30,250 nt of DNA from an uncultured Candidatus Melainabacteria bacterium (GTDB taxonomy: Bacteria > Cyanobacteriota > Vampirovibrionia > Gastranaerophilales > Gastranaerophilaceae). Made by a program: the position numbers and the translations under genes. Positions 23,287 to 30,250 of this stretch are shown here, one piece after another. Under the pieces are notes generated by a model, which was given only the letters and a program-made list of their open reading frames with translations, did not search any database and was not told the origin of the DNA. Within the stretch, counting starts at the first letter, position 1; the number at the start of each line of letters is the position of its first letter. The stretch spans positions 1 to 30,250 of the forward strand of contig CAKUXM010000016.1 of NCBI GenBank assembly GCA_934700335.1, in the 5' to 3' direction.

Positions 23287-23315
23287 TAGACTAGTTATAG
23301 AAAATGTTATATTAT
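23287..23315 (+). promoter_or_regulatory. Candidate promoter of the paralogue array, with inverted repeat
   Basis: -35 TAGACT (23287-23292), 17-nt spacer, -10 TATTAT (23310-23315). A 7-bp inverted repeat AGTTATA (about 23293-23299) / TATAACT straddles the -10, a possible operator. AAGGAG lies ten bases ahead of the ATG at 23342. Confidence 0.5.
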
Positions 23316-23341
23316 AACTATATTCAAGGAGTTTAAAATAA

Positions 23342-24634
23342 ATGGTTGATATGAATATTAATCTAAATGGTGCAAACGAGCCTCAAAAGAAGAACAATAA
23401 TAAAGTTCCAAGTTATTTGAGTGGCGATAATTCGGCTCAACAAGCTGGTAGCATTTTTGATAAAACTGTTATTAGTGAATTAGAAAAACAAAATAAAAAA
23501 TTAGATAATGCCTCAAATAAACCTGCTTTTGAAATGACAAAGGCTGAAAAACAAGAAGCTAAAAAATTAAATAAAGAAGGACAAAAAAGACAAAATTATC
23601 AAAAAACATTAGAAGCTCAAGAAAAAGCTGAAAAAGAACGTCAAAAAGTGATAAGAAATTATTCAGATTACATTGAAAAATATAAAATCAATGTAAAAGG
23701 AAAATCTGCAGAGCAAATAAAAAAAGAAGTTTTAGAAAAGTATCAAAAAGACGACACAATAGGAAAACCAAAGCAATCAAAAGAAGCGTCTTCTGATAAA
23801 CAAAAATCTGCTGAAGCTCCAAAATCATACAATTACACAACAGATCCTAAACCTGTAAAAAATTATTGTGGATTTAGTACAAAAGAATATAATATTAGAG
23901 AAAACGAACGTGAAAAATTTGATAGCTCTAAATACGATATGGACGAAAAAGATAGAACGGATAAAGATTTCGTATATACTTCTGAGATGAGTAAAAACCG
24001 TACAGAAGAAGTGGATAAATCTTATAGAAAACAAAAAGAGCTTTATGCTGAAAACGAAATTGACAGTCGTAAATATTCTTATAATAAATCAGCCATAATG
24101 GTTGAAACTTATGGTGGTTTTAGAAAAGCAACTGTTTTCGGTGATAAAGAAGGTTATCATGGTAAAATTGGTTCTAATAATTTCAAAATGTACAAACGTG
24201 AAAATGAATTCGATTCTGGAAGTCAATATTTAGGCAGAATTGGAAGACAAGATGTTGATATTGAAGAACGTGAACTTCAATTCACGATGAATGGATTGAA
24301 TAAATATTTTGGCAAAATCGGTGATAGCGATTTTGAAATGCAATCAAAAGAAAAGAATTTTTCAAACGCAGAACGTGCAATCTACGAGGGAAAATACAAA
24401 GGTAAATCTTTCCAAGTAGAAGTTGGTAGAGATAATATTGAAAAAGATGATGGAGACAGAGTTATCAGAGGTTATTTTGACGGTCAACGAGTTGATATCA
24501 AAAAACGTCCAGCAAAATTAACTGATAATGATAGAATGAAGATTAATAATTTACCAAAAGAATTTGAAGATGTTGCATCGTTTATTTTTGTAGCACATAC
24601 TGAATTAGAAAAATCAGGTAAATTAAAGGAGTAA
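23342..24634 (+). CDS. Array paralogue 1: hairpin-repeat protein of unknown function
   Basis: Not recognised. It has 430 residues. The N-terminal block MVDMNINLNGANEPQKKNNN and following VPSYLSGDNS (23-31) are shared by copies 2 and 3. A charged helical, coiled-coil-like stretch follows (about 60-160, Lys/Glu/Gln-rich). A short conserved segment NYTTDPKPVKNYCGF comes next (164-178). The C-terminal domain (about 255-390) has five units of the form Y-x-G-x-I-G-x-x-x-F-x-M: at YHGKIGSNNFKM (272-283), YLGRIGRQDVDI (296-307), YFGKIGDSDFEM (322-333), YEGKYKGKSFQVEV (348-361) and RGYFDGQRVDI (376-386). It ends with LPKEFEDVASFIFVAHTELE. There is no signal or membrane segment. Bases 23396-24627 are repeated in copy 3. 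Confidence 0.85.
   Translation: MVDMNINLNGANEPQKKNNNKVPSYLSGDNSAQQAGSIFDKTVISELEKQNKKLDNASNKPAFEMTKAEKQEAKKLNKEGQKRQNYQKTLEAQEKAEKERQKVIRNYSDYIEKYKINVKGKSAEQIKKEVLEKYQKDDTIGKPKQSKEASSDKQKSAEAPKSYNYTTDPKPVKNYCGFSTKEYNIRENEREKFDSSKYDMDEKDRTDKDFVYTSEMSKNRTEEVDKSYRKQKELYAENEIDSRKYSYNKSAIMVETYGGFRKATVFGDKEGYHGKIGSNNFKMYKRENEFDSGSQYLGRIGRQDVDIEERELQFTMNGLNKYFGKIGDSDFEMQSKEKNFSNAERAIYEGKYKGKSFQVEVGRDNIEKDDGDRVIRGYFDGQRVDIKKRPAKLTDNDRMKINNLPKEFEDVASFIFVAHTELEKSGKLKE
23396..24627 (+). repeat. 1,232-bp direct repeat, unit A (partner 26001-27232)
   Basis: Compared by eye along its whole length with 26001-27232: no difference found; offset is exactly 2,605 bp. The flanks diverge immediately (c/t at 23395/26000, g/a at 24628/27233). 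It spans nearly all of paralogue 1. Confidence 0.93.
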
Positions 24635-24637
24635 TCA

Positions 24638-25966
24638 ATGACAGATATGAATATTAATTTAAGTGGTGCAAACGAACCTCAAAAAAAGAATAATAATAAA
24701 GTTCCAAATTATTTGAGTGGTGATAATTCATCTCAAAAATCAGGTAGCATTTTTGAGAATAATTCTAAAATGCCAACTGTTATTGGCGAATTCGAAAAAC
24801 AAAATAAAAAATTAGACAATGCTTCAAACAAACCAGCTTTTGAAATGACAAAAGCTGAAAAACAAGAAGCAGAAAAATTAAATAAAGAACAAAAACAAAG
24901 AGCAAATTACCAAAAAAAAGTAAAAGCTGAAGAAGAACGTCAAGAGGCTATAAGAAAGTATGATTCTTACATCAAAAAATATAAAATTGATGTAAGAGGA
25001 AAATCAGCAGAACAAATAAAACAGGCTGTTTATGATATATACCAAAAAAATAGCACAATAGAAAAACCAAAGCAATCAAAAGAAACTTCTCCAAATAAAC
25101 AAAAATCTGCGAAAGCTCCAAAATCATACAATTATACAACAGATCCAAAACCTATAAAAAATTACTGTGGTTTTAATCCAGAAAGATATGAATTAATAGA
25201 AAAAAAATATGAAAAATATGACATCTCTAAATATGATATGGATGAAAAAGATGAAACTGACAAAAACTTTAAATATACATCTAAGAGAAGTAAAAATTGT
25301 TTAGAAGAAACAAATAAAGCATATAGAAAGAAACAAGAGTTCTATGCTGAAAATGAAATTGATAGACGTATGTATTCTTATCAAGAATCAGCTATAATGG
25401 TTGAAACTTATGGTGGTTTTAGAGAAGCAACAGTTTTTGGCGATATAGAAGGTTATCATGGTAAAATCGGTTCTAATAACTTCAAAATGTACAAACGTGA
25501 AAACGATTTTGATCCAGGTAATCAATATTTAGGTAGAATTGGAAGACAAGACGTTGATATTGAAGAACGTGACATTCATCATACTTTAATCGGTTTTTCC
25601 TCTGGTTTGAATAGATATTTTGGAAAAATCGGTAATAATGATTTTGAAATGGAATCAAATTTAAAGGCTTATTCAGAGGCAGAACGTGCAATCTACGAGG
25701 GCAAATACAAAGGAAAATCTTTTCAAGTAGAAGTTGGTAGAGATAATATTGAAAAAGATGACGGTGACAGAGTTATCAGAGGTTATTTTGACGGACAAAG
25801 AGTTGATATCACAAAATATCCTGCAAATTTAACACATAACGACAGATTCCAAATAAAAGACCTACCAAAAGATTTTGAAGATATTGCATCATTTATATTT
25901 GTTGCACATACAGAACTTGAAAAAACAGGTATATTAAAGGCGGTTTATGAAAGCGGTGAATATTAA
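24638..25966 (+). CDS. Array paralogue 2: hairpin-repeat protein, extended C-terminus
   Basis: Same architecture as paralogue 1 but clearly diverged, 442 residues. The N-terminal block MTDMNINLSGANEPQKKNNNKVP is the same. It has an extra SKMPTVIGEFEKQ region near 45-55 and a conserved YNYTTDPKPIKNYCGF segment. Five hairpin units follow (YHGKIGSNNFKM, YLGRIGRQDVDI, YFGKIGNNDFEM, YEGKYKGKSFQVEV, GYFDGQRVDI), with four extra residues (GFSSG) between units 2 and 3. AAAGGAG six bases before the ATG is a good RBS. Its end is altered: the position where copies 1 and 3 stop (LKE*/LKD*) reads through to add AVYESGEY, and the following start codon now lies inside it. Confidence 0.85.
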   Translation: MTDMNINLSGANEPQKKNNNKVPNYLSGDNSSQKSGSIFENNSKMPTVIGEFEKQNKKLDNASNKPAFEMTKAEKQEAEKLNKEQKQRANYQKKVKAEEERQEAIRKYDSYIKKYKIDVRGKSAEQIKQAVYDIYQKNSTIEKPKQSKETSPNKQKSAKAPKSYNYTTDPKPIKNYCGFNPERYELIEKKYEKYDISKYDMDEKDETDKNFKYTSKRSKNCLEETNKAYRKKQEFYAENEIDRRMYSYQESAIMVETYGGFREATVFGDIEGYHGKIGSNNFKMYKRENDFDPGNQYLGRIGRQDVDIEERDIHHTLIGFSSGLNRYFGKIGNNDFEMESNLKAYSEAERAIYEGKYKGKSFQVEVGRDNIEKDDGDRVIRGYFDGQRVDITKYPANLTHNDRFQIKDLPKDFEDIASFIFVAHTELEKTGILKAVYESGEY

Positions 25967-27239
25967 TTTAAGTGGTGCAAACGAACCTCAAAAAAAGAAT
26001 AATAATAAAGTTCCAAGTTATTTGAGTGGCGATAATTCGGCTCAACAAGCTGGTAGCATTTTTGATAAAACTGTTATTAGTGAATTAGAAAAACAAAATA
26101 AAAAATTAGATAATGCCTCAAATAAACCTGCTTTTGAAATGACAAAGGCTGAAAAACAAGAAGCTAAAAAATTAAATAAAGAAGGACAAAAAAGACAAAA
26201 TTATCAAAAAACATTAGAAGCTCAAGAAAAAGCTGAAAAAGAACGTCAAAAAGTGATAAGAAATTATTCAGATTACATTGAAAAATATAAAATCAATGTA
26301 AAAGGAAAATCTGCAGAGCAAATAAAAAAAGAAGTTTTAGAAAAGTATCAAAAAGACGACACAATAGGAAAACCAAAGCAATCAAAAGAAGCGTCTTCTG
26401 ATAAACAAAAATCTGCTGAAGCTCCAAAATCATACAATTACACAACAGATCCTAAACCTGTAAAAAATTATTGTGGATTTAGTACAAAAGAATATAATAT
26501 TAGAGAAAACGAACGTGAAAAATTTGATAGCTCTAAATACGATATGGACGAAAAAGATAGAACGGATAAAGATTTCGTATATACTTCTGAGATGAGTAAA
26601 AACCGTACAGAAGAAGTGGATAAATCTTATAGAAAACAAAAAGAGCTTTATGCTGAAAACGAAATTGACAGTCGTAAATATTCTTATAATAAATCAGCCA
26701 TAATGGTTGAAACTTATGGTGGTTTTAGAAAAGCAACTGTTTTCGGTGATAAAGAAGGTTATCATGGTAAAATTGGTTCTAATAATTTCAAAATGTACAA
26801 ACGTGAAAATGAATTCGATTCTGGAAGTCAATATTTAGGCAGAATTGGAAGACAAGATGTTGATATTGAAGAACGTGAACTTCAATTCACGATGAATGGA
26901 TTGAATAAATATTTTGGCAAAATCGGTGATAGCGATTTTGAAATGCAATCAAAAGAAAAGAATTTTTCAAACGCAGAACGTGCAATCTACGAGGGAAAAT
27001 ACAAAGGTAAATCTTTCCAAGTAGAAGTTGGTAGAGATAATATTGAAAAAGATGATGGAGACAGAGTTATCAGAGGTTATTTTGACGGTCAACGAGTTGA
27101 TATCAAAAAACGTCCAGCAAAATTAACTGATAATGATAGAATGAAGATTAATAATTTACCAAAAGAATTTGAAGATGTTGCATCGTTTATTTTTGTAGCA
27201 CATACTGAATTAGAAAAATCAGGTAAATTAAAAGACTAA
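25947..27239 (+). CDS. Array paralogue 3: mosaic copy of paralogues 1 and 2
   Basis: A 430-residue protein identical to paralogue 1 from residue 9 on except at the ends: N-terminal MKAVNINLSGANEPQ against MVDMNINLNGANEPQ, and last residue Asp for Glu. Bases 25957-26016 match paralogue 2 (24648-24707) instead, so the crossover lies in 26001-26016. The start ATG overlaps the end of paralogue 2 by 20 bp. The good GGAG Shine-Dalgarno seen before paralogues 2 and 4 is replaced by GGCGG only three bases from the ATG, so initiation probably relies on coupling to paralogue 2. It has the same five hairpin units and C-terminal signature as copy 1. Confidence 0.85.
   Translation: MKAVNINLSGANEPQKKNNNKVPSYLSGDNSAQQAGSIFDKTVISELEKQNKKLDNASNKPAFEMTKAEKQEAKKLNKEGQKRQNYQKTLEAQEKAEKERQKVIRNYSDYIEKYKINVKGKSAEQIKKEVLEKYQKDDTIGKPKQSKEASSDKQKSAEAPKSYNYTTDPKPVKNYCGFSTKEYNIRENEREKFDSSKYDMDEKDRTDKDFVYTSEMSKNRTEEVDKSYRKQKELYAENEIDSRKYSYNKSAIMVETYGGFRKATVFGDKEGYHGKIGSNNFKMYKRENEFDSGSQYLGRIGRQDVDIEERELQFTMNGLNKYFGKIGDSDFEMQSKEKNFSNAERAIYEGKYKGKSFQVEVGRDNIEKDDGDRVIRGYFDGQRVDIKKRPAKLTDNDRMKINNLPKEFEDVASFIFVAHTELEKSGKLKD
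26001..27232 (+). repeat. 1,232-bp direct repeat, unit B
   Basis: Partner of 23396-24627, same orientation, no mismatch seen. Recombination between units A and B would remove 2,605 bp, deleting one full copy and paralogue 2. Confidence 0.93.
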
Positions 27240-27250
27240 AGGAGTAACTT

Positions 27251-27907
27251 ATGACAGATATGAATATTAATGGTATAAATAATTTACAAAATACAAAATT
27301 AAATCAAACTGAAAAGGCAGAACAAAAACAAGAAGAAATTATGGTTTTTGGTGCTGTTGCGCCTGAAAGCCCTGAAGCTCAAGGTAAAATTAGAAGAACT
27401 GCTATTAAAAGTTATAAAGGTAATATTGCAGGACAAGATTTTAACCTAAGAAGAAGAAGTAATATTTTTGAAAGAGGTTATCAAATTATTGGTAACATTG
27501 GTGATAAGAAAGTTGATGTTGAAGAGCGTAATAAAATTATCTCTATGACAAACGAAAAGACTTTCTCTGGTAAAATTGGTAATGAAAAACTTGAAATGAA
27601 ATCAAGTGAAAAATTACTTTCTCCTACTGCAAAGAAAACTTATAAAGGAACATACAAAGGTAAATCATTTAGAATTGAATATGCAAATGAAAATGCAGTT
27701 TTAGACGACGGCGATAGAATTATGAAGGGTACATACGGCAACAAAAAAGTTGATGTAAAATTTGATAAGAAAATTTTCGGTTTTTCTGATGGTATTGATG
27801 AAAATAAATTACCAAAAGACTTTGCAGATGTTGCGACTTTGATTATGGTTGTTAATGATGACCAAAATGCAAGAAAGACAAATCCAAACGATAGTAATAT
27901 TGAATAA
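27251..27907 (+). CDS. Array paralogue 4: short hairpin-repeat protein
   Basis: A 218-residue reduced member. It keeps the start (MTDMNING) and the repeat domain but lacks the coiled-coil and YTTDPKP segments. Five hairpin units are visible from about 55 to 180: YKGNIAGQDFNL, IGNIGDKKVDVEER, FSGKIGNEKLEM, YKGTYKGKSFRI and MKGTYGNKKVDV. The shared closing signature reads LPKDFADVATLIMV. This defines the minimal conserved domain of the family as about residues 45-210. AAAGGAG precedes the ATG. It is the last gene of the operon, 11 bp after paralogue 3, and is followed by the terminator at 27930. No signal peptide or membrane segment. Confidence 0.85.
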   Translation: MTDMNINGINNLQNTKLNQTEKAEQKQEEIMVFGAVAPESPEAQGKIRRTAIKSYKGNIAGQDFNLRRRSNIFERGYQIIGNIGDKKVDVEERNKIISMTNEKTFSGKIGNEKLEMKSSEKLLSPTAKKTYKGTYKGKSFRIEYANENAVLDDGDRIMKGTYGNKKVDVKFDKKIFGFSDGIDENKLPKDFADVATLIMVVNDDQNARKTNPNDSNIE

Positions 27908-27929
27908 AAAACATCACAATAAATTTACA

Positions 27930-27959
27930 AAAGGGTTGGCTTTTAAAAGTCAACCCTTT
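27930..27959 (+). terminator. Terminator of the paralogue array, overlapping the next promoter
   Basis: Palindrome AAAGGGTTGGCTTTT (27930-27944) / AAAAGTCAACCCTTT (27945-27959), fully paired with one G-U, running into an AT-rich tail. The next gene's -35 lies inside it. Confidence 0.85.
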
Positions 27960-27964
27960 ATAAT
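27936..27964 (+). promoter_or_regulatory. Promoter of the phosphoesterase gene, embedded in the terminator; predicted leaderless
   Basis: -35 TTGGCT (27936-27941), 17-nt spacer, -10 TATAAT (27959-27964), then six bases (atctgt) to the ATG at 27971. No Shine-Dalgarno sequence. Confidence 0.75.
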
Positions 27965-27970
27965 ATCTGT

Positions 27971-28756
27971 ATGATAAATATTATTGCAATTATAGTTTGT
28001 TTAATCTTAATTGTTTGGTTATTTCTTGAGCCAAATAGACTTGTTGTTAAAAGGCTTAAAATAAAAGATGAAGATTTAAAGGGCTTGAAAATTGTTTTTG
28101 CAAGTGATTTTCACATAAAATTTTATGAAGAAAAAAGATTAAAGAAAATTGTTGAGCTGATTAATACTGAAAACCCAGATTTGGTTTTGTCTACGGGTGA
28201 TTTTTTTTCAGGTTATAGAAATATTTCAACAATGAGCTTAGATAAGATTGCAAAAGAATTTGGTAATGTGAAATCAAAATATGGATTTTACACGTCATTA
28301 GGTAATCATGATTATCATAGAGATAATGAAAAGGTCGCTCAAATACTTTCTCAAGACGGTATTGTAACTTTATCAAATAATAATACTTTTGTACAAACAG
28401 ATGACAAATGTCTTTTTGTTGCTGGAGTTGAGGATTTAAAAACAGGTAAACCTGATGTAGAAAAAGCTTTAAACGGGACAAACGGTGCAACAATTCTGTT
28501 AACGCATTCTCCAGATGTTTTTGAAAATGTGCCAGACTCTGTAAATCTTACATTGGCAGGGCATTTGCATGGTGGACAAGTGAGATTACCAATTATCGGA
28601 GCTTTATTTTGCCCGTCTAAATTTGGCACAAAATACGCTAGCGGATATTTTGAAGAAGGTAATAAAAAAATGTACGTTACAGCTGGAATTGGTACTAGCA
28701 AATTACCAATCAGGTTTTTATGCACTCCTGAAATTGTTGTTATTGAATTTGAATAA
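27971..28756 (+). CDS. YkuE-like metallophosphoesterase, membrane-anchored
   Basis: Calcineurin-like phosphoesterase with a two-metal site. The residues expected for both metals are present: Asp46 and His48 in FASDFHIKF, Asp77 in LSTGDFF, Asn112 and His113 in LGNHDYHRD, His179 in LLTHSPD, and His198 and His200 in LAGHLHGGQVRLP. Residues 1-19 form a single hydrophobic anchor without a clear cleavage site, so the enzyme is probably at the outer face of the membrane, as for B. subtilis YkuE. The closing RFLCTPEIVVIEF is typical of the subgroup. Length (261 aa) is normal. The physiological substrate is uncertain (UDP-sugar lipid or phospholipid hydrolysis in related proteins). Predicted leaderless. 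Confidence 0.9.
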   Translation: MINIIAIIVCLILIVWLFLEPNRLVVKRLKIKDEDLKGLKIVFASDFHIKFYEEKRLKKIVELINTENPDLVLSTGDFFSGYRNISTMSLDKIAKEFGNVKSKYGFYTSLGNHDYHRDNEKVAQILSQDGIVTLSNNNTFVQTDDKCLFVAGVEDLKTGKPDVEKALNGTNGATILLTHSPDVFENVPDSVNLTLAGHLHGGQVRLPIIGALFCPSKFGTKYASGYFEEGNKKMYVTAGIGTSKLPIRFLCTPEIVVIEFE

Positions 28757-28794
28757 AAATTTTTGAAGTTCTAACCTTTCTATTGCGATAATAT

Positions 28795-28822
28795 ATTACA
28801 AAAAAAATATTTAATATATAAT
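28795..28822 (+). promoter_or_regulatory. Promoter of mgtE, predicted leaderless
   Basis: -35-like ATTACA (28795-28800), 16-nt spacer, -10 TATAAT (28817-28822), then six bases (aaaatt) to the ATG at 28829. No room for an M-box magnesium riboswitch in the leader if this start is used. Confidence 0.6.
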
Positions 28823-28828
28823 AAAATT

Positions 28829-30196
28829 ATGAAAAACATTTCAGCAACAATAGAAAGAATACGTGAACTGCTTGCAGATGCACAAATTGAGCCATTAGCG
28901 GAAGAACTTAACAGCTATCATAGTGCCGATTTGGCAGACATCTTACAAGAATTAAAAGAAGACGAACGTCTAGATTGCTTTAAGCTTATAGACATTGACA
29001 AGGCTGCTGAAATTATCGAATACTTATCGCCTCAACTTCAAGTAGAGTTATTAGGCGCAATTGATGAAGAACGAGCTTCTAAAATCATCACAATGATGCC
29101 CCACGATGCTGCTGCCGACGTATTGGGTGATATGGAAGAAGATGAATCTGAAACATATCTTGATAAATTACCTCAAAAGTTTTCAGACGAGGTTAGAGAA
29201 CTTTTAACATATAACGAAGAAACTGCCGGTGGTTTGATGAACCCAATCGTTATGACAGTTTTTATGGATATGACTGTTCAACAAGTATTGGACTATGTTC
29301 GCATTAAAGCAGAAGAAGATAACTTGGATTTATACTATATCTATGTTGTAGATAAGCAAAACCATTTAATCGGCGTTGTTTCTTTGAGAGCTTTATTAAC
29401 AACTAGAAAAAATGTTAAAATTTCTGAAATTATGACATCTGATATTGTTAAACTTCACGTTGACGACCCTCAAGATTACATCGCAGATGAATTTATGAAA
29501 TATCAATTTGATGCAATACCAGTTGTTGATTTATATAATAGGTTGAAAGGGGTTGTAACTTGGGACGATATTCAAGATGTTGTTGAAGAAGAAACTACAG
29601 AAGAAATTTACGCATCTTCAGGTATTTCGACAGGTGATATTGATGAGGACGAAATCCTTGCTGGTAGTTTGTTTACATCTGTTAGAGCAAGAACTCCTTG
29701 GTTGTTTGTAACACTTGTAGGTGAATTTATTGCTGTAAATGTTGCAAATCATTTTGACGGAACGTTAAAAACTTTTCCAATCGTTGCAATCTTTATGCCA
29801 CTACTAGCAGGTTTGGCTGGTAATATTGGAACACAAAGTATTACGCTTATGGTTCGTGGTCTTTCAACAGGTCAAATCACAGTAAGTTCTGCAATGTATA
29901 ACATTTTTAGAGAAAGTGTCATTGGTTTAATTATCGGAACAGTTTTCGGAATAATGGTTACATTGTGTACTTGGGGTTGGCAAAATAACGTTGAATTAGG
30001 TTGTGTCGTAGGAGTTTCAATGGCAATCAATATGGCGCTTGCAACTTTGATTGGTACATTTACACCGTTTGCAATGAAGAAAATGAATATTGACCCTGCA
30101 GTTGCCTCTGGACCCGTAATTGCAACAGCTATTGACGTTTTAGGTTTGGCTGTGTACTTCTCTCTTGCGACCTTCTATGTTGTTAAGTTTATGTAA
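28829..30196 (+). CDS. mgtE: Magnesium transporter MgtE
   Basis: Mg2+ channel-transporter of the inner membrane. The cytosolic N domain (about 1-125) has the repeated L-x-x-L-x-x-x-x-x-A-x-I/D pattern of the MgtE N superhelix (HDAAADVLGDMEEDE). Two CBS domains follow (about 135-255: GGLMNPIVMTVFMDMTVQQVL, ISEIMTSDIVKLHVDDPQDYI), which sense intracellular Mg2+. Five membrane helices run from about 290 to 455, with the pore signature PLLAGLAGNIGTQSITLMVRGL and a later Asp in the conserved IDVLGLAVYFSLA. Length (455 aa) is normal. It ends 54 bp before the window edge; the heptamer repeat lies just behind it. No odd residues were noted. Confidence 0.96.
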   Translation: MKNISATIERIRELLADAQIEPLAEELNSYHSADLADILQELKEDERLDCFKLIDIDKAAEIIEYLSPQLQVELLGAIDEERASKIITMMPHDAAADVLGDMEEDESETYLDKLPQKFSDEVRELLTYNEETAGGLMNPIVMTVFMDMTVQQVLDYVRIKAEEDNLDLYYIYVVDKQNHLIGVVSLRALLTTRKNVKISEIMTSDIVKLHVDDPQDYIADEFMKYQFDAIPVVDLYNRLKGVVTWDDIQDVVEEETTEEIYASSGISTGDIDEDEILAGSLFTSVRARTPWLFVTLVGEFIAVNVANHFDGTLKTFPIVAIFMPLLAGLAGNIGTQSITLMVRGLSTGQITVSSAMYNIFRESVIGLIIGTVFGIMVTLCTWGWQNNVELGCVVGVSMAINMALATLIGTFTPFAMKKMNIDPAVASGPVIATAIDVLGLAVYFSLATFYVVKFM

Positions 30197-30203
30197 TAGA
30201 CGT

Positions 30204-30227
30204 TAGTGAGTAGTGAGTAGTGAGTAG
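30204..30227 (+). repeat. Heptamer tandem repeat (TAGTGAG)x3 + TAG
   Basis: Three perfect copies of TAGTGAG at 30204-30224 followed by TAG, directly after mgtE. The window ends 23 bases later, so nothing more can be said of its extent. Confidence 0.85.
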
Positions 30228-30250
30228 GTATTCTCTTAGTTGATTTGATA

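Noticed and set aside
23825..26639. Two identical 69-codon minus-strand frames within paralogues 1 and 3
   Set aside because: They are identical only because the DNA is duplicated; no ribosome site or independent coding signal.
23342..27907. Repeat region as a CRISPR array or tandem satellite
   Set aside because: Repeats are gene-length coding units with no spacer pattern.
23342..27907. Hairpin units as MORN repeats
   Set aside because: The YxGxYKGKxF unit looks similar at first, but the MORN core (YxGxWxxGKxHGxG) is absent and the spacing is longer and variable.

Overview
The window is low-GC, densely packed bacterial DNA with ordinary bacterial housekeeping genes: lepB, plsY, argS, ilvB/ilvN, mgtE and a tRNA-Leu. 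My best guess is a gut Gastranaerophilales / Vampirovibrionia (formerly Melainabacteria) genome. This rests on base composition, a fermentative gene set, a small flagellar cluster, and two unrelated proteins sharing an N-terminal tag ending in [IV]-x-F-[ST]-G. That placement is inference; no 16S or other decisive marker is present.

Layout. 1-600: a structured leader, an uncatalogued 55-residue gene with a strong terminator, and what looks like the decayed end of an IS3-family element. 598-2745: overlapping operon of a LipM/LplA-type acyltransferase, a short polyprenyl diphosphate synthase and lepB. 2746-3647: an unexplained foldable spacer, tRNA-Leu(GAG) and plsY. 3690-4262: a secreted protein. 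4282-7942 (minus): fixC-fixX with an internally duplicated small protein, and an Lrp-aminotransferase pair. 8125-9751: uridine phosphorylase and a methyltransferase, convergent on a shared terminator. 9882-11753: a large lineage-type protein of unknown function. 11887-15322: argS, then (minus) an asparaginase-II protein and an unknown protein with an MshEN-like segment. 15408-16782: flaG-fliS-fliT-like. 16912-19110: acetolactate synthase large and small subunits. 19205-21493: Na/Pi cotransporter with PhoU-like tail, and a TPR protein. 21589-23283: a cytosolic-looking M2/M3-type zinc peptidase carrying the N-terminal tag. 23342-27907: a tandem array of four paralogues of unknown function. 27971-30196: a YkuE-like phosphoesterase and the magnesium transporter MgtE.

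Two things stand out. First, in the four-gene array copies 1 and 3 share 1,232 bp that I read as identical, while copy 3 begins with 60 bp matching copy 2. This is a visible recombination mosaic in a family built from about five short beta-hairpin-like repeats. Second, seven genes have a -10 element ending only 6-7 nt before the start codon and no Shine-Dalgarno sequence, so they are predicted to make leaderless mRNAs. Other units in the window have clear Shine-Dalgarno sites.

There is no gene-free stretch longer than 300 bases; the longest (362-597 and 1-193) are described in the entries. No CRISPR array, rRNA, prophage or intact transposase was seen.
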